From: Acidobacteriaceae bacterium
GTDB taxonomy: Bacteria > Acidobacteriota > Terriglobia > Terriglobales > Acidobacteriaceae
NCBI GenBank assembly: GCA_027364815.1
Contig: DAHXOQ010000041.1
Coordinates: 1-13,975 of the forward strand
Direction: 5' to 3'
DNA: 13,975 nucleotides
Shown here one piece after another: positions 7,730 to 13,975 of this stretch; position 1 is the first letter of the stretch; each line of letters begins with the position of its first letter. The notes beneath the pieces are model-generated. The model saw nothing but the letters and a program-made list of their open reading frames with translations, ran no database searches and was not told the DNA's origin. Both the position numbers and the translations under genes were made by a program.

Positions 7730-7735
7730 AATCTA
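7730..7735 (-). promoter_or_regulatory. Candidate -10 box of the respiratory operon
   Basis: On the minus strand this reads TAGATT (4 of 6 matches to TATAAT). It would place the transcription start near 7723, giving a leader of about 22 nt before the ATG at 7701. No good -35 hexamer lies 17 nt upstream, as is usual for class-II activator-dependent promoters. Its main support is the exact spacing to the CRP-type dyad at 7757-7772. Confidence 0.4.
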
Positions 7736-7753
7736 GCATGGAGTTCAAACAAA

Positions 7754-7775
7754 AAATGTGATGAACGCCACAAAT
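7754..7775. promoter_or_regulatory. CRP/FNR-superfamily-like operator
   Basis: The core is TGTGA (7757-7761), six bases, then CCACA (7768-7772), flanked by AAA and AAT. Read on the minus strand it is TGTGG-N6-TCACA, one base from the E. coli CRP consensus TGTGA-N6-TCACA. Its centre, 7764.5, lies 41.5 bp upstream of the start predicted from the TAGATT box, the classical class-II activator position. It most likely controls the minus-strand respiratory operon. Which CRP/FNR-type protein binds is unknown. Confidence 0.5.
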
Positions 7776-7814
7776 TGGAGTGTTCTAATCTAATTTTGGG
7801 AAATTATTTAAAGG

Positions 7815-7838
7815 CTTGAAAATATGCATCAAATCAAG
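7815..7838. repeat. Concentric imperfect dyad in the divergent spacer
   Basis: CTTGA at 7815-7819 and TCAAG at 7834-7838 are inverted copies, and a central ATGCAT palindrome (7824-7829) shares their centre at 7826.5. In all, 16 of 24 positions are symmetric. It lies between the two divergent genes, so it could be an operator for either, but no family is recognised. A second small perfect inverted repeat, GCAACA-AAA-TGTTGC, is at 7870-7884. The rest of the spacer from 7702 to 8018 is A/T-rich and holds no gene that I can support. Confidence 0.35.
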
Positions 7839-8005
7839 AGCCCTCAGATGAAACGAAAGATTTAAATAAGCAACAAAATGTTGCAGCTGGAAGAGCGCGC
7901 GAGGAGAAAATACAGTCGGCAAAATTCCAAAATTACAGCTTTTGATCCTTGGTGGGGGAGTTTTCTCAACCTATTGGTTGATGGCGTGGTTTTGCTCAGG
8001 GCCCG

Positions 8006-8011
8006 TATACT
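8006..8011 (+). promoter_or_regulatory. Candidate -10 box, leaderless start of the FG-GAP gene
   Basis: TATACT (5 of 6 matches to the sigma-70-type consensus) ends 7 nt before the ATG at 8019, so transcription should begin at or next to the start codon. No Shine-Dalgarno is present. TTGATG at 7978-7983 is the nearest -35-like hexamer, but the 22-nt gap is too long for a standard promoter. Confidence 0.45.
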
Positions 8012-8018
8012 TTTTGAG

Positions 8019-9884
8019 ATGCCACAAACCAACTTCCCCAACTTCAAAGCAAACCACCTGACAGTTGTGCTCTGCACGATTTCTCTCATGAGCACATTTG
8101 CCTGTGCGCAGACAGCGCAGCCCGCTCAAAGCACTGAAGACAAGCAACAGCCGCATGGCGCGATGAGCGGCGCCAGTTCGGGGACGGCTCATGCTCCGCT
8201 GCTTGACGAGCAGAAACGGCCAATTACTGCGGGCGGATTTGTGAAGTCCGGGCCGGTAATTTTTGTGGATGATTCTGAGAAGGCGGGCCTGACGCACTGG
8301 ACCCACAAGATGGGCTCGCCCGAAAAAAATTACATTGTGGAGACAAATGGTTCGGGGATTGGCCTCATCGATTATGACAATGATGGCTGGATGGATATTT
8401 ATGTGGTGAATGGTTCCACCTTCAACGCGCTGGACGGCAAAGAGACGCCGCCTCATGCTGCGCTCTTCCACAACAATCATGATGGGACCTTTACGGATGT
8501 TGCGGCGAAAGCCGGCGTGACCAATGACCGCTGGGGCTACGGCGTGGCGATTGCGGATTACGCCAATGATGGCTGGCCGGAGATTTTGGTCACGAATTGG
8601 GGAAAGAACCGGCTCTATCACAACAATCATGATGGAACCTTCTCTGACGTAGGCGAGAAGGCCGGAATCACGCTGGGAAATTGGTCAACGGGCGCGACGT
8701 GGGGCGATTATGACGGCGACGGGCGACTGGATCTTTTCATCGCCGGGTATGTGCACTTTGACCGGGAGCATCTGCCGGCGGCGGGTGAGGAAGGCGTCTC
8801 GAATGCTTTCTGCACCTTTCGCGGTGTGCCGGTCAATTGCGGACCGCGTGGATTGAAGGGCGAGCCCGATCATCTCTTTCACAACAATGGCGACGGGACA
8901 TTTACAGATGTGAGTGAGAAGGCCGGCGTTGCGGACAAGCCCGGTTACTACGGACTGACGGCGCTCTTTGTGGACATTAATAATGACGGCAAGGTTGATC
9001 TGCTGGTGGGTGATGACTCCACGCCGAATTATTTGTACATCAACAAGGGCGATGGAACCTTTGAAGATGTGAGTTACGCCTCGGGCTACGCGCTGAATGA
9101 AGCGGGGCGCGAGACGGCGACGATGGGTATTGCGGTGGGCGATTTTGACAACTCGGGGCAGTTGGCGATTTTCAACACGACATTCAGCGATGATTACAAG
9201 CCCTTCTATCGCAATGAAGGCGACGCTAATCTAACGGACATCAGTTATCAATTGGGAATTGCCGAAATTTCCGTGCCCTTCCTCAGTTGGGTTGATGCCT
9301 TCATCGATTACGACAACGACGGATTTAAAGATCTGCTGATGGTGGATGGGCACGTCTACCCCCAGGTGGATCATAATCCGTGGGGAACGAGTTGGGCGCA
9401 GCGGCCGATGCTCTTCCACACCGCGGGTGGAAAAAAATTTGAAAATATTCCGGCGGTCGAGGGCTCCGGATTGACGGATGTGATTGTGGGTCGCGGCATG
9501 GCGGTTGGCGATCTCTTCAACGATGGCAAGATGGACGTGGTTATCAACGTCCATGATGGCCATCCGGTGCTCTTGCGGAATGTGAGCCCGGATAAAAATC
9601 ATTGGCTGGAGTTGAAGTTGGTCGGCGGGCCAAAGTCTCCGCGCGATGCAACGGGCGCGACAGTCTACGTGACAGCGAATGGAATGAAGCAGCGTGGCGA
9701 TGTGCTCAGCGGCGGCAGTTACATCTCGTCGAATGATCCGCGGCCGCATTTTGGATTGGGCCCGGCGACGACGGTGGACGCGATTGAAGTTCATTGGCCG
9801 AGCGGAAGCGTGGAGAATTTCACGGTGCCCGGCGTGGACCGCATCGTGACGCTGACCGAAGGAACGGGAACTGCGGCAAAGTAG
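8019..9884 (+). CDS. Secreted FG-GAP repeat protein with ASPIC/UnbV domain
   Basis: From ATG 8019 this is 621 residues with a Sec signal peptide (hydrophobic about 13-29, cleavage near ACA-QT at 30). An upstream in-frame ATG at 7878 would bury the signal peptide 47 residues inside, so it is rejected. Seven calcium-loop motifs of the FG-GAP/VCBS type are visible: 118 (DYDNDGWMD), 180, 230, 319, 375, 430 and 498. This fits a seven-bladed integrin-like propeller. Blades carry repeated HNNHDGTF-DV-KAG segments. The C-terminus (about 544-611, ending HWPSGSVENFTVPGVD) is the ASPIC/UnbV domain that commonly follows such propellers. C265 and C274 could form a disulfide. The cellular role of this family is not established; surface or periplasmic binding is likely. 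It diverges from the respiratory operon and is followed 52 nt later by the MFS gene. Confidence 0.93.
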   Translation: MPQTNFPNFKANHLTVVLCTISLMSTFACAQTAQPAQSTEDKQQPHGAMSGASSGTAHAPLLDEQKRPITAGGFVKSGPVIFVDDSEKAGLTHWTHKMGSPEKNYIVETNGSGIGLIDYDNDGWMDIYVVNGSTFNALDGKETPPHAALFHNNHDGTFTDVAAKAGVTNDRWGYGVAIADYANDGWPEILVTNWGKNRLYHNNHDGTFSDVGEKAGITLGNWSTGATWGDYDGDGRLDLFIAGYVHFDREHLPAAGEEGVSNAFCTFRGVPVNCGPRGLKGEPDHLFHNNGDGTFTDVSEKAGVADKPGYYGLTALFVDINNDGKVDLLVGDDSTPNYLYINKGDGTFEDVSYASGYALNEAGRETATMGIAVGDFDNSGQLAIFNTTFSDDYKPFYRNEGDANLTDISYQLGIAEISVPFLSWVDAFIDYDNDGFKDLLMVDGHVYPQVDHNPWGTSWAQRPMLFHTAGGKKFENIPAVEGSGLTDVIVGRGMAVGDLFNDGKMDVVINVHDGHPVLLRNVSPDKNHWLELKLVGGPKSPRDATGATVYVTANGMKQRGDVLSGGSYISSNDPRPHFGLGPATTVDAIEVHWPSGSVENFTVPGVDRIVTLTEGTGTAAK

Positions 9885-9924
9885 TTTTTGCATTGCATTG
9901 ATGTGAGGCTCCCCCAACGCATGG

Positions 9925-9930
9925 TACTCT
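9925..9930 (+). promoter_or_regulatory. Weak candidate -10 box before the MFS gene
   Basis: TACTCT lies 6 nt before the ATG at 9937 in a 52-nt gap, with no Shine-Dalgarno. TTGATG occurs at 9898-9903, 39 nt before the ATG. The layout mirrors that of the upstream FG-GAP gene, where the same TTGATG lies 41 nt before its ATG. Only 3 of 6 bases match the -10 consensus, so this rests mostly on the shared layout. Confidence 0.25.
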
Positions 9931-9936
9931 GCTCAG

Positions 9937-11307
9937 ATGCAGGCGAAAGATTTGTCCGGGCCAACAAACAACCAGCAAAAACAGGGCATCACGCGCTGGC
10001 ATGTGGCTACAATTGCGCTGCTGGCATTTGGTTATGCCGGTTATTATTTTTGCCGCTCTGATTTGGCGGTCGTGATGCCGGATCTGATTCGCGAGCTTGC
10101 CGCGCACGGAATGAAGGCGAGCGAGGCGGAGATGCGGCTCGGTGTGGCTGCTTCATTTGGCGCAGCCGCCTACGCGGTGGGAAAGTTTCTTTCCGGCACC
10201 CTTGCGGATTTGTTTGGCGGGCGCAGAAATTTTCTCGGTGGAATGGCGGGGTCAATATTTTTTACCGTGCTGTTTTTGATCAGCGGCGGCTTTCCGCTTT
10301 TCACGATTGCGTGGATCGGCAATCGTCTCTTTCAATCGACGGGCTGGGTGGGATTAGTGAAAGTCTCATCGCGCTGGTTCTCCTATAAAACTTACGGTAC
10401 GGTGATGGCGATTCTGAGCCTGAGCTTCCTCTTTGGCGATGCGGGCGCGCGCTGGTTTATGGGCACGCTGATGGCGCATGGAGTGGGTTGGCGCTGGGTT
10501 TTTATCAGCAGCGCCTGTGTGCTGGGTGTGCTTGCAGTGGTGAATTTTATTTTCCTGCGGGAGACGCCGATTGAGCGAGGCTTGTCGGATCCGGAGGTGA
10601 ATCCGCTCAACGTTTATGCGACTGATTCTGAGACTAAAAGTGAAGGCGTCGTTGAAGCAGTAAAGCGCAATGAAAATTTGTGGACGCTCTTGAAGCCGCT
10701 CTTTGCGAGCTATCCATTTTGGCTGGTCTGTTTGCTGTCTCTTGGGACGACGCTGCTCAGAGAGACATTCAACTTGTGGATTCCAACTTACTACGTGCAG
10801 TTTGCCGGATTGACAAGCGGACAGGCGGCTAGCAACAGCGCGCTCTTTCCATTGTTCGGCGGCGTCGCTGTATTGATTGCGGGCGTGCTCAGCGACCGTT
10901 TGGGATTGAATGGACGCAACCTGGTTTTATTTTTCGGGATGGCGCTCAGTGGAGTTTGCCTGATTGGAATTTCAATGATTCCCGCGCACAGCAATCCACT
11001 GCTGCCGATTGCGCTGGTCACGCTGGTGGGATTTTTGATGCTGGGGCCGTACTCGTATCTGGCAGGCGCGATGAGTCTGGATTTTGGCGGGACGCGCGGA
11101 TCGGCAACGGCTGCGGGTGTGATTGATGGTGTGGGTTATTTTGGCGGCATCCTCTCCGGCGGTACGGTGGCGGGTATTGCCGTGAAAGAGGGCTGGGCCA
11201 GAACTTTTATCTATTTGGCAGTAGCCGCGTTTTTAACGGCGGCGGTGGCGATGGTGCTGGCGATCAGGCAGAGGAAGGTCGCGGTAAAGATATTGCACGT
11301 TGAATAA
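9937..11307 (+). CDS. MFS transporter, organophosphate:phosphate antiporter (GlpT/UhpT) type
   Basis: This 456-residue protein has twelve predicted membrane segments in two halves, separated by a polar loop at about 210-250. The N-terminal signature GYAGYYFCRSDLAVVMPDLI matches the OPA family (GlpT, UhpT, PgtP). Both substrate-phosphate arginines known from GlpT appear conserved: R40 (GlpT R45) and R275 in TLLRETFNLWIPTYY (GlpT R269). The MFS loop motif GTLADLFGGRR is at 87-97. It therefore probably imports or exchanges a phosphorylated small molecule in the inner membrane; the substrate is not readable. It lies downstream of the FG-GAP gene and upstream of a TPP-riboswitch-controlled receptor, but the riboswitch lies after it and does not control it. 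No ribosome binding site precedes the ATG. Confidence 0.88.
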   Translation: MQAKDLSGPTNNQQKQGITRWHVATIALLAFGYAGYYFCRSDLAVVMPDLIRELAAHGMKASEAEMRLGVAASFGAAAYAVGKFLSGTLADLFGGRRNFLGGMAGSIFFTVLFLISGGFPLFTIAWIGNRLFQSTGWVGLVKVSSRWFSYKTYGTVMAILSLSFLFGDAGARWFMGTLMAHGVGWRWVFISSACVLGVLAVVNFIFLRETPIERGLSDPEVNPLNVYATDSETKSEGVVEAVKRNENLWTLLKPLFASYPFWLVCLLSLGTTLLRETFNLWIPTYYVQFAGLTSGQAASNSALFPLFGGVAVLIAGVLSDRLGLNGRNLVLFFGMALSGVCLIGISMIPAHSNPLLPIALVTLVGFLMLGPYSYLAGAMSLDFGGTRGSATAAGVIDGVGYFGGILSGGTVAGIAVKEGWARTFIYLAVAAFLTAAVAMVLAIRQRKVAVKILHVE

Positions 11308-11325
11308 CCGCAATGCGGAACGTGC
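11295..11325 (+). other. Hairpin spanning the MFS stop codon
   Basis: GCACGTT (11295-11301) pairs with AACGTGC (11319-11325), and CCGCA (11308-11312) pairs with TGCGG (11314-11318). The right-hand strand is continuous, while the left strand has a 6-nt bulge containing the TAA stop. That gives 12 bp in total. No T-run follows, so it is not a standard intrinsic terminator. It may protect the mRNA 3' end or act as a weak terminator. Confidence 0.4.
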
Positions 11326-11338
11326 GCGACCATGCAGG

Positions 11339-11367
11339 TTGCAAAGCTGCGCGGCGAGTGTTTCAAT
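11339..11367 (+). promoter_or_regulatory. Weak candidate promoter of the riboswitch transcript
   Basis: TTGCAA at 11339-11344 and TTCAAT at 11362-11367 are separated by exactly 17 nt; each matches 4 of 6 consensus bases. The predicted start, near 11374, would fall just before the aptamer's first helix. Both hexamers are weak, and transcription from further upstream is equally possible. Confidence 0.25.
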
Positions 11368-11376
11368 GAGATGAAT

Positions 11377-11457
11377 GAAACAGGGGTGCTCTGCGATATG
11401 CGGGGCTGAGAAATACCCTTCGAACCCGACCCGGATAATACCGGCGTGGGAAGTTTC
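11377..11457 (+). promoter_or_regulatory. TPP (THI-box) riboswitch aptamer
   Basis: Conserved TPP aptamer blocks occur in order. P1 is GAAAC (11377-11381) with GTTTC (11453-11457). P2 is GGGGT after P1 with ACCC at 11415-11418. P3 is GCTCTGC with GCGGGGC across a 5-nt loop. The signature CTGAGA is at 11406-11411, then GAACCCGA, then the P4/P5 block CGGATAATACCGGCG (11432-11446) and GGGAA at 11448-11452. It binds thiamin pyrophosphate. It lies in the leader of the TonB receptor gene, whose ATG is 77 nt after P1. The downstream hairpin over the ribosome site indicates control at translation initiation. Confidence 0.95.
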
Positions 11458-11490
11458 CGACGTAGAGCCGGTTGCTTTTCCATTTCGAGC

Positions 11491-11530
11491 TCTCTTGTTT
11501 CAGCGCGTGTATTTGCGCAAGACAAGAGGA
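11491..11530 (+). promoter_or_regulatory. Ribosome-site sequestering hairpin (riboswitch expression platform)
   Basis: CTCTTGT (11492-11498) pairs with ACAAGAG (11522-11528), extended by G-U and U-A pairs on both sides. An inner GCGC/GCGC stem (11503-11506 with 11515-11518) closes an 8-nt loop. The 3' strand contains the Shine-Dalgarno AAGAGGA, five nt before the ATG at 11535. When formed, this hairpin hides the ribosome site. The 5' strand overlaps TGTTTCA (11496-11502), which can instead pair with TGAAACA (11376-11382) in the aptamer's P1. Confidence 0.8.
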
Positions 11531-11534
11531 CCAG

Positions 11535-13975
11535 ATGCTCACGGTTGCAAAAGAAAAAATTCTCAGGAAAAATCGATTTCATTTTATTTACTTGCTGACA
11601 TGTGCGTTGCTGGCATTTACGTTGGGAAGTCTATCTGCGTGGGGACAGGCGACGGCAGAGCTTGCGCAATCTCCTGCACAGACTCCTGCGACGCCTGCGA
11701 CCGATAAAGACAAGCAGCAGAAAATTCCCACCGTGACGACGACGGTTGTAGTTCAGGGCGCAACAGCGGATGGATATTTGCCTGAGACGTTGTCAGTCGG
11801 AAATCTGGATGGAGCCAGTTTGCAGGAGACGCCGCTCTCGGCGCTGGTGGTGACACGCGCGCTGATGGATGATCAGCAGGCGCGATTGCTTTCAGATGTG
11901 GTGAAGAATGATGCGTCGATTGGCGAGGATTATGCGCCGGTGGGCTACTACGGGGATTACGAAATTCGCGGCGTGCCGATTGACCTGGCGACGGGAATTG
12001 AAATCAACGGAATGACGATCGCCGGCGAACAGGACGTGCCCTTTGAAAATAAAGAGCGCGTCGAATTTCTGAAGGGGATTGCAGGAATTGAAAGCGGTGT
12101 GGCTTCGGCTGGCGGCCTGGTGAATTTTCAGACCAAGCGCGCGGTGGGGATTCACGCGGTGGATTTTGCTACGGATCACCGCGGCTCTGCGTATGGTGCA
12201 ACCGATCTGGGTTGGTTGTTGGGCGGGCGCAAACAATTTGGCCTGCGTACGAATTTGGCGGGCGAGCGCATTGCGAGTTATGTGAACGGCGCCAATGGTT
12301 GGCGCGCAGTGGGTACGGCGGCCTTCGACTGGAAGATTTCGTCGCGCGCAACGTGGACAAATGATTTTGAATATCAGCACAAGGTGGAGCGGTCGGTGAG
12401 CGGGTACCAGTTGCTCGGCGGCGTGACGGTGCCGGATTTGAATTTGATTTCACCGGCGACGATGCTGGGATTTCAGAGCTGGGCGAAGCCGAATACATTT
12501 GATGCGTACAACACAGGTTCGCGGCTTGAGTACGAGTTGCCGCATGGATGGCGCGCGCAGTTGGCGGGGAGTTTCAGCCAATCGCTGATCGATGACAACG
12601 TCGTCTACGCATATGGATGCGGATATGAAGCAGTTTGCAATGGAACGACGCCGCCGTGGTTTTTTGCGCCGGATGGAAGCTTCGATATTTATGACTATCG
12701 CAATCCGGGTGAGTTGCGCATTGATGCACAGGCTGAGGCGCTGATAGTCGGGCATATTCGCACGGGGAAGATTACGCAGAATGTGAGCGGGGGTGTTGAG
12801 TTGTTTTTGCGCAGCGTGCACGAGCCGGGATATTTTACTGTGGAGAATCCATCGTTCGGGACTGTGACGGATGGCGCTGTCTACACGTATGTTGGAACCG
12901 AAAATATTTACGCGCCCGATCAATCAGTGCCGATTGAAAGCCCGCAGCAAAGCGCAGGGCCGCGCCGGTTGTGGCTCGATCATCATGATGCCTCGTTGCT
13001 GGCGCAAGATCGAATTGAGCTGCCGCATGGGTTTCAGTTGATCGCGGGAGGCAGACTCGATTCGATGCGGGATCATAATTTTTCGGCCTCATCGGACATT
13101 GGGTACCCTGGTCCGGCAACGAATCCTTGCATCAGTTACGACCCAACGACAAATACTTGCAGTCTTCCAACACCTGCGCTTAATTCGGACAAGACAATCT
13201 GGCTGCCCACGTATGCGGCGACATACACGCCGCGCAAAGACCTGACGCTCTACGGGAATTATTCGGTAATGCTTTCACTGGGGCCGCAGGGGCCATGGTG
13301 GGCCAACGATAATCCGAATCAGTACCTCGCGCCGTTTTATTCGCGGCAGGCTGAGGTGGGAGCGAAGTTTGTGCCCGGTGAAAAGATCCTGGTGACAGCG
13401 GCGTTGTTTCATTTGAGAACGCCGTTCTTCTACGTGCGCGAAATCAATGCCGCAGACGCAACCTGTGGCGCTCTGAATGCCCCGAGTGGCACGCAGAATC
13501 TTTGCTTCGAATCGGATGGGCATGAGACACATGACGGCGTCGAATTGAATGCCGAAGGCAAGGTTACAAATTGGCTGCGATTGAGCGGCTCGGCGACGGC
13601 AATGAATGCAGTCTCTGATCATTCACAGACGCCGGCTTTCAACGGCAAGCAGATTATCAATCAGCCGCATTTGAGGACGGCGTTTTTTGCCGATGTGGCA
13701 ATGCCGCACATGAAGCGGATGCACTTGATGCCGGGGTGGGGCTACACCGGACGCAAAGAGGCGACTCGCGATGATTTGGTGAGCGTGCCGGGGTACAACA
13801 TTTTCAACTTTGGTGCGCGCTATGAACCGGGCGGCGAGAGCGGGCACATGAGCGTGCGCTTGTATGCGGACAATATTTCAGACAAGCGATACTGGAAAGA
13901 TACAGGCGCAAGCTATGGGGATACGTTTTTGCATTTGGGCGCGCCGACAACGGTGAGGCTGTCATTGCATTACAA
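11535..13975 (+). CDS. TonB-dependent receptor, TPP-riboswitch controlled, 3' end cut by window
   Basis: The frame is open for 813 codons to the window edge with no stop. The last residues (TVRLSLHY) resemble the terminal beta strand of such receptors, so only a few codons are probably missing. A signal peptide spans residues 1 to about 37 (hydrophobic 18-34, cleavage near AWG-QA). A TonB-box-like TVTTTVVVQG lies at 66-75. The plug domain covers about 85-203 (YEIRGVPID, NKERVEFLKGIAGIESG, GGLVNFQTKR), siderophore-receptor-like. The beta barrel fills about 204 to the end (YADNISDKRYW near the C-terminus). Three cysteine pairs, C362/C368, C532/C542 and C644/C657, fall in likely outer loops. It should import a large or scarce compound across the outer membrane using TonB energy. 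The TPP riboswitch in its leader points to thiamin or a related compound. Confidence 0.93.
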   Translation, partial: MLTVAKEKILRKNRFHFIYLLTCALLAFTLGSLSAWGQATAELAQSPAQTPATPATDKDKQQKIPTVTTTVVVQGATADGYLPETLSVGNLDGASLQETPLSALVVTRALMDDQQARLLSDVVKNDASIGEDYAPVGYYGDYEIRGVPIDLATGIEINGMTIAGEQDVPFENKERVEFLKGIAGIESGVASAGGLVNFQTKRAVGIHAVDFATDHRGSAYGATDLGWLLGGRKQFGLRTNLAGERIASYVNGANGWRAVGTAAFDWKISSRATWTNDFEYQHKVERSVSGYQLLGGVTVPDLNLISPATMLGFQSWAKPNTFDAYNTGSRLEYELPHGWRAQLAGSFSQSLIDDNVVYAYGCGYEAVCNGTTPPWFFAPDGSFDIYDYRNPGELRIDAQAEALIVGHIRTGKITQNVSGGVELFLRSVHEPGYFTVENPSFGTVTDGAVYTYVGTENIYAPDQSVPIESPQQSAGPRRLWLDHHDASLLAQDRIELPHGFQLIAGGRLDSMRDHNFSASSDIGYPGPATNPCISYDPTTNTCSLPTPALNSDKTIWLPTYAATYTPRKDLTLYGNYSVMLSLGPQGPWWANDNPNQYLAPFYSRQAEVGAKFVPGEKILVTAALFHLRTPFFYVREINAADATCGALNAPSGTQNLCFESDGHETHDGVELNAEGKVTNWLRLSGSATAMNAVSDHSQTPAFNGKQIINQPHLRTAFFADVAMPHMKRMHLMPGWGYTGRKEATRDDLVSVPGYNIFNFGARYEPGGESGHMSVRLYADNISDKRYWKDTGASYGDTFLHLGAPTTVRLSLHY

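Noticed and set aside
7878..7880. ATG as the start of the FG-GAP protein
   Set aside because: It would put 47 unrelated residues ahead of a good signal peptide; ATG 8019 has a TATACT -10 box just upstream.
8467..8645. Near-identical DNA stretches encoding HNNHDGTF as a possible repeat element
   Set aside because: They are in-frame blade repeats of the FG-GAP propeller, explained by protein structure, not a separate DNA repeat.
11308..11318. CCGCA-A-TGCGG palindrome as an intrinsic terminator
   Set aside because: No T-run follows and the loop would be a single base; it is better seen as part of the larger hairpin at 11295-11325.
11892..13847. Several open frames on the minus strand (up to about 160 codons)
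   Set aside because: They lie antisense to the TonB receptor, have arginine/histidine-rich low-complexity translations and no ribosome sites; they are by-products of the GC-rich coding strand.

Overview
The window looks like a piece of a chromosome from an Acidobacteriota member, possibly Acidobacteriaceae. I infer this by eye from moderately high GC with many GCG/GTG codons, a propeller/Y_Y_Y-type sensor kinase, an FG-GAP plus ASPIC/UnbV secreted protein, and a siderophore-type TonB receptor with acidobacterial flavour. No rRNA, tRNA, CRISPR array or insertion sequence was seen. Both window edges cut a gene.

Left part (1-3570, all + strand): the 3' part of a NarL-type sensor histidine kinase overlaps its LuxR/NarL response regulator by 4 nt (ATGA). 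A small secreted protein of unknown function follows, then a CPBP-family membrane protease. A strong symmetric hairpin at 3542-3568 ends this block and also the convergent block on the other strand.

Centre (7701 down to 3597, all - strand): a tight four-gene respiratory operon. In transcription order it encodes a multi-span membrane protein that looks like a diverged CydA-type partner subunit, a Tat-exported Rieske protein, a one-piece cytochrome b with b6f-like features, and a cytochrome bd-like subunit I fused to a C-terminal cytochrome c domain. No separate cytochrome c1 and no conventional CydB are present. The simplest reading is a self-contained quinol-to-oxidase chain: cytochrome b/Rieske oxidises quinol, and the fused heme c hands electrons to a bd-like core that has lost the usual quinol and b558 features. 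A CRP-type dyad lies at exactly class-II distance from a plausible -10 box for this operon.

Right part (8019-13975, + strand): a divergent secreted FG-GAP/ASPIC-UnbV propeller protein is followed by an organophosphate-antiporter-type MFS transporter. Both start codons sit a few bases after a -10-like box and have no Shine-Dalgarno, suggesting leaderless transcripts. A TPP riboswitch then precedes a large TonB-dependent receptor that runs off the right edge, apparently only a few codons short of its end. The leader contains an explicit switching design: one TGAAACA segment (the 5' strand of aptamer helix P1) has three possible GTTTC(A) partners, one of which belongs to a hairpin that hides the receptor's ribosome binding site. 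This suggests TPP represses translation of a receptor for thiamin or a thiamin-related compound.

The two most interesting items are the compact bc/bd-like/cytochrome-c operon and the riboswitch-controlled TonB receptor.
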